The translations under genes and the position numbers were made by a program. The notes below the pieces were generated by a model. It did not search any database, had not been told where the DNA came from, and saw nothing but the letters and a program-made list of their open reading frames with translations. Positions 60,819-64,000 of a DNA stretch of 64,000 nucleotides are shown here, piece by piece (the first letter of the stretch is position 1; every line of letters starts with the position of its first letter). This stretch comes from Aminiphilus circumscriptus DSM 16581 (GTDB taxonomy: Bacteria > Synergistota > Synergistia > Synergistales > Aminiphilaceae). Location: assembly GCF_000526375.1 (NCBI RefSeq), contig NZ_JAFY01000002.1, forward strand, positions 1,240,001 to 1,304,000, written 5' to 3'.

Positions 60819-61985
60819 GTGAAGATTCTGCGCGGTACTCCCGTCACCGCACTCGTGCTTCTCATTCTCGCGGGGGCGGTGTCCTTCCTGGCCGCCCGGG
60901 AGTTTCTCTCCATGCGGGTTCCCGACGTGGTGGTTCCGGCTTCCGGATACGAGATGCATTTGCTTTCCGAGTGGGAACCTTCTCTCAAGGGGACTCCGGC
61001 GGACACGCCCGTGTACATTCAGGCCGGGAGCGAGCCGGGCGGCACGGTGCTCGTCATGGGGGGCACCCATCCCAACGAGCCCTCCAGCTCGCTCACGGCG
61101 GTGCTCTTTCTTGAACGTGCCCGGGTGAACCGGGGGCGCCTGGTGGTGATTCCCTTCGCGAACATCATGGGATTTTCCCACAACGATCCCCAGGAGGCAT
61201 CGCCCCAGCGGCTTCACTTCACGCTCGCCGATGGTTCGGTGCGCACCTTCAAGTACGGATCGAGGGCGACGAATCCCATTCATGCCTGGCCCGCTCCGGA
61301 CGTGTACATCCATCCTCAGTCCGGGCAGGAACTGTCCGGGAAGGAAAAGAGCAATCTCAACCGCGCCCATCCCGGCACACTCGACGGAGATCTCACGTCC
61401 AGGCTCGCCTATGGGCTGCGGCAGCTCATCGTCAAGGAAAAAATCGACCTCGCCTTCGACCTTCACGAGGCGTCGCCGGAATATCCGGTGGTCAACGCCA
61501 TGGTGGCCCACGAGCGGAGCATGGAACTCGCTGCCATGGTTGCCATGGAGTTGGAGGGAGCGGGTATTCCCATGCGGCTCGAACCCTCTCCGAAGAATCT
61601 CCGCGGCCTTACCCACCGCGAGTGGGGCGATTTCACGGAGACCATGCCCATTCTTCTGGAGACGGCCAACCCCAGCCAGGGACGTCTCCGGGGGCGCACC
61701 GACGAGGAGCTGGTCCTCACCGGAAAGGACAAGTGTTACACGAAGGCCGCTGCGTTGGGGCGTCTCTTCGTCCCCTACGACGGTTCCCAGAGCATTGAAT
61801 TGCGTGTGGCCCGTCATACCGTGACGGTGAAGACCTTTCTGGACATGCTCGGTCTTTTCGACGAGGCGAAGGAGGTGGACGTGGAGGGAATTCCGACCTA
61901 TGAAGAGCTTCTTGGACAGGGGTACGGCGCGTTTCTGACGCCCCTGCCTCTGAAAGACGCCTCTCCGGGGTCCCAGCAGGGGTAG
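60819..61985 (+). CDS. Membrane-anchored succinylglutamate desuccinylase/aspartoacylase-family hydrolase
   Basis: 388 aa. One N-terminal membrane helix (about 8-26) leaves the enzyme on the outer face. The M14-like zinc site shows GGTHPNEPSS (HxxE) and a DLHEAS with the third ligand; HREWG and a glutamate in LLETANPSQG complete it. Family members hydrolyse N-acyl amino acids or C-terminal residues. Its substrate is unknown; in this cluster an acyl or peptide-linked amino acid is likely. The GTG start follows AGGGGAGG. Confidence 0.85.
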   Translation: MKILRGTPVTALVLLILAGAVSFLAAREFLSMRVPDVVVPASGYEMHLLSEWEPSLKGTPADTPVYIQAGSEPGGTVLVMGGTHPNEPSSSLTAVLFLERARVNRGRLVVIPFANIMGFSHNDPQEASPQRLHFTLADGSVRTFKYGSRATNPIHAWPAPDVYIHPQSGQELSGKEKSNLNRAHPGTLDGDLTSRLAYGLRQLIVKEKIDLAFDLHEASPEYPVVNAMVAHERSMELAAMVAMELEGAGIPMRLEPSPKNLRGLTHREWGDFTETMPILLETANPSQGRLRGRTDEELVLTGKDKCYTKAAALGRLFVPYDGSQSIELRVARHTVTVKTFLDMLGLFDEAKEVDVEGIPTYEELLGQGYGAFLTPLPLKDASPGSQQG

Positions 61986-62041
61986 TTCAGAAAACATCTT
62001 CCCCCGGAGAGGCGACAGGACTGAGAAGGAGGAGAGAGCGA

Positions 62042-63760
62042 ATGAAACGGTATGGAATCGCGGTGGTGCTCGTTCTGTTGACGGCTCTTCTGGCGGGATT
62101 CGCCTGGGCGGAGCCGAAGCCCGACGAAATCTACGCGGAGAACGGCATGGTGTCCTCAGCCCATCGCCTGGCGTCCCGGGCGGGGGTGGAGATCCTCCAG
62201 AAAGGCGGCAACGCCATCGACGCGGCGGTGGCCACGGCTCTCGCGCTGAACGTCGTGGAAGCCAACGCATCGGGCATCGGCGGTGGTGGTTTCATGACCG
62301 TCCGCTTCGCCAAGACCGGAGAAGTGGTGGTCCTCGATTACCGGGAGACCGCGCCCGCGTCGGCCACGAAAGACATGTTCGCCTCCGAGCAGGCCAAAAC
62401 GGAGAAGTGGAGTGAGCTCGGCGGAAAATCCGTGGGCGTTCCCGGATGGCTCGCGGGCATGATGACCGCCCTGGAGAAATACGGCACCATGAGCTTCGCC
62501 GACGTTGCCCAGCCCGCCATTCGGCTCGCCGAAGAGGGGTTCAGCGTTGCCCCCATGCAGACCCAGATCATCACGGACGAGCTGGACAAGATCCTCGCCT
62601 ACAACGATCCCGCCAAGGTGGCCTTCCTGAAGGACGGTCTCCCCTATCCCACGGGAGAGACGCTGAAGCAGCCCGCACTGGCCAAGACCTTCCGCCTCAT
62701 CGGCGAGAAGGGGCTCAAGGCCTTCTACGACGGCCCCATCGGCCAGGCGGTCGTTGACGCGGTGAACGCCTCGGGTGGCGCCATGACCATGAAAGATCTC
62801 AAGACCTATACGGTGCAGGTGCGCAAGCCCGTCGAGGGAACCTACCGAGGCTACGCCATCTACTCCGTGCCCCCCGCATCGAGCGGCGGTACCCACATCG
62901 TGCAGCTTCTGAACATCATGGAGAACTTCCCCGTGAAGGAATGGGGACACAACGGCCCCCGGACATTGCACTTCCTCGCGGAGGCCATGAAGCTCATGTA
63001 CGCGGACCGCAGCAAATACATGGCCGACACGGCCTTCGCAAACGTTCCCCTGGAAGGACTCACCTCCAAGGCTTACGCGAAGACGCTTGCCGAGAAGATC
63101 AAGGCCGACGTGGTCATGCAGGAAGTCGTTCCGGGCGATCCCTTCGCCTTCCAGGAGAAGAAGAGCGCCTACCTCGCGGGCGACCCTCAGGAGCGGATCT
63201 CCACGAGCCACTTCTCCGTGGTGGACAAGGAAGGGAACATCGTGGCCTCCACGAACACCGTGAACTACTTCTTCGGCTCCGGCGTGTTCGTTCCGGAATA
63301 CGGATTCGTGCTCAACAACGAGATGGACGACTTCTCCAGCAACCCCGAGAGCGTGAACGCCCCCGAGCCGGGCAAGCGCCCTCTCTCCTCCATGTCGCCC
63401 ACCATCGTCCTCGACCCGCAGGGAAAGCCCTTCATGGCCCTCGGTTCCGCGGGCGCAACCCGAATCATCACCGCCGTGAGCCAGATCATCATGAACGTGG
63501 TCGATTTCGGCATGCCCATGGACCTCGCCATCGAGCAGCCCCGCATCGCGAACCTCGTCTCGGGCGGCAAGGCGGCCCCGCTCGCCGTGGAAAAGGGCAT
63601 CTCTCCGGAGACGATCCGCTTCCTCGAGTGGCGCGGGCACAAGGTGGACGTGAAGGACTTCGGCGGCTGGTTCGGAACGGCCCAGGGCATCCTCTTCAAG
63701 AACGGCAGGATGAACGGCGGAGCCGACAGCCGGCGCCTCGGGGTTCCCGTTGGGTACTGA
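62042..63760 (+). CDS. ggt: Gamma-glutamyltransferase, exported
   Basis: 572 aa. Signal peptide (about 1-23, ending AGFAWA). The proenzyme is cut before the catalytic Thr388 (in STSHFSVVD), giving a large and a small chain. Also seen are GGGGFMTVR, the REtaP loop (YRETAP), and the GSAGATRI turn. It removes gamma-glutamyl groups from glutathione and peptides in the periplasm, releasing amino acids. The serine after Thr388 replaces the usual second Thr, which is tolerated in the family. AAGGAGGAG precedes the ATG. Last gene of the DUF6305-GGT cluster. Confidence 0.95.
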   Translation: MKRYGIAVVLVLLTALLAGFAWAEPKPDEIYAENGMVSSAHRLASRAGVEILQKGGNAIDAAVATALALNVVEANASGIGGGGFMTVRFAKTGEVVVLDYRETAPASATKDMFASEQAKTEKWSELGGKSVGVPGWLAGMMTALEKYGTMSFADVAQPAIRLAEEGFSVAPMQTQIITDELDKILAYNDPAKVAFLKDGLPYPTGETLKQPALAKTFRLIGEKGLKAFYDGPIGQAVVDAVNASGGAMTMKDLKTYTVQVRKPVEGTYRGYAIYSVPPASSGGTHIVQLLNIMENFPVKEWGHNGPRTLHFLAEAMKLMYADRSKYMADTAFANVPLEGLTSKAYAKTLAEKIKADVVMQEVVPGDPFAFQEKKSAYLAGDPQERISTSHFSVVDKEGNIVASTNTVNYFFGSGVFVPEYGFVLNNEMDDFSSNPESVNAPEPGKRPLSSMSPTIVLDPQGKPFMALGSAGATRIITAVSQIIMNVVDFGMPMDLAIEQPRIANLVSGGKAAPLAVEKGISPETIRFLEWRGHKVDVKDFGGWFGTAQGILFKNGRMNGGADSRRLGVPVGY

Positions 63761-63808
63761 TCACCACTGGTTTCCCCGGGATTTCCGAAGCGGAGCATGG
63801 TAAAGAGG

Positions 63809-63841
63809 GAAGGGGCGCGAGCGTCTTGCTCGCGCCCCTTC
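63809..63841. terminator. Strong hairpin behind ggt
   Basis: GAAGGGGCGCGAGC (63809-63822) pairs perfectly with 63828-63841, loop GTCTT. It lacks a long T-run on either strand, but sits between two converging genes. Confidence 0.7.
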
Positions 63842-63928
63842 TCAATACGCGAGCCGGCGCGGCAGGTCACCGAAGGAGATCGTCTCCCGTATGCCCCGTT
63901 CCTTCCATGAGACGTAATCCGCGGGAAG

Positions 63929-64000
63929 TCATCGGGAACCCTGGGTTACGTTCCCCGTCATGATCGCAAGGCAGCTTTCCAGATATGTGTCGCTTTCCCC
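63929..64000 (-). CDS. Possible 3' end of a gene entering from the right
   Basis: The minus frame open at base 64000 reads 23 residues (ending MTGNVTQGSR) to a TGA at 63931-63929. Too short to name. The same frame continues open beyond the TGA for 26 more codons to a second TGA. Confidence 0.3.
   Translation of the reverse strand, partial: GESDTYLESCLAIMTGNVTQGSR

Noticed and set aside
63203-63205. Loss of the gamma-glutamyltransferase nucleophile
   Set aside because: The motif reads TSHF instead of TTHY, but the catalytic Thr is the first residue and is present.
1-64000. CRISPR arrays, phage genes, toxin-antitoxin or restriction systems
   Set aside because: No regularly spaced repeats, phage structural genes or defence proteins are visible. 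The only repeats are the MITE copies and the IS flanks.

Overview
The window is about 64 kb of GC-rich bacterial DNA with dense, short-spaced genes. Gene content suggests an anaerobic, amino-acid-fermenting Gram-negative bacterium, most likely a member of the Synergistota (inference from gene mix; Aminiphilus-like is a guess). Supporting signs are threonine, serine and sulfur-amino-acid breakdown genes, AsmA-like and FlgT/LPP20/CsgG-like envelope proteins, a gamma-glutamyl/DctM-type transport cluster, and chemotaxis and c-di-GMP genes. I found no rRNA, tRNA or CRISPR array.

Layout. 1-9.4 kb: threonine dehydrogenase (cut by the left edge) and 2-amino-3-ketobutyrate CoA ligase, divergent from a GntR/FCD regulator and a 2-hydroxyacid dehydrogenase; then a PQQ-like beta-propeller, a dead ClC-TrkA_C chloride channel, a Fur-family regulator, a molybdopterin-binding protein, an MBL-fold hydrolase and a DJ-1/PfpI protein. 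9.4-20.6 kb: L-serine dehydratase, a CapA-like phosphatase, a small HMA protein, three exported or membrane-anchored envelope proteins including an 1118-aa AsmA/TamB-like protein, and a Cys/Met gamma-lyase-type enzyme. 20.9-27.5 kb: an RNase HI-SWIM fusion, then a signalling block (response regulator-PAS, FapA-like, a gutted chemoreceptor, a triple CheW protein) and a cold-shock protein. 27.6-40.8 kb: saccharopine dehydrogenase-like enzyme, Spy-like protein, CHASE4-GGDEF-EAL protein, a Cd/Zn/Pb ATPase, an SMR protein, a mobile-element junkyard, a SprA-like metalloprotease, and an ABC-type binding protein with a membrane HD-GYP protein. 41-46.8 kb: six exported proteins carrying FlgT-N, LPP20 and CsgG-like domains. 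47-57.2 kb: Hpt, a penicillin-binding transpeptidase and a polyphosphate operon (ppk1, CHAD, phosphoesterase-HD, ppx) whose end is interrupted by an IS1634-family element. 57.5-63.8 kb: class IV aminotransferase and a DUF6305 / DctM / 47-aa membrane protein / aspartoacylase-like / gamma-glutamyltransferase cluster.

Mobile and decayed DNA. A 100-bp element with terminal inverted repeats (MITE-like, probably moved by an IS5-type transposase) occurs five times. Two relics of the same IS30 3' end lie at 4.05 and 36.5 kb. The IS1634-family element is flanked by a 189-bp perfect direct repeat, the long target duplication known for that family; it leaves ppx intact but moves the operon terminator 2.3 kb away. 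Two genes (ClC channel and chemoreceptor) have lost their middles while keeping recognisable ends.

The most interesting candidates are the exported FlgT-N/LPP20/CsgG cluster, the polyphosphate operon with its phosphoesterase-HD fusion, the RNase HI-SWIM fusion, and the IS1634 insertion with its long duplication.
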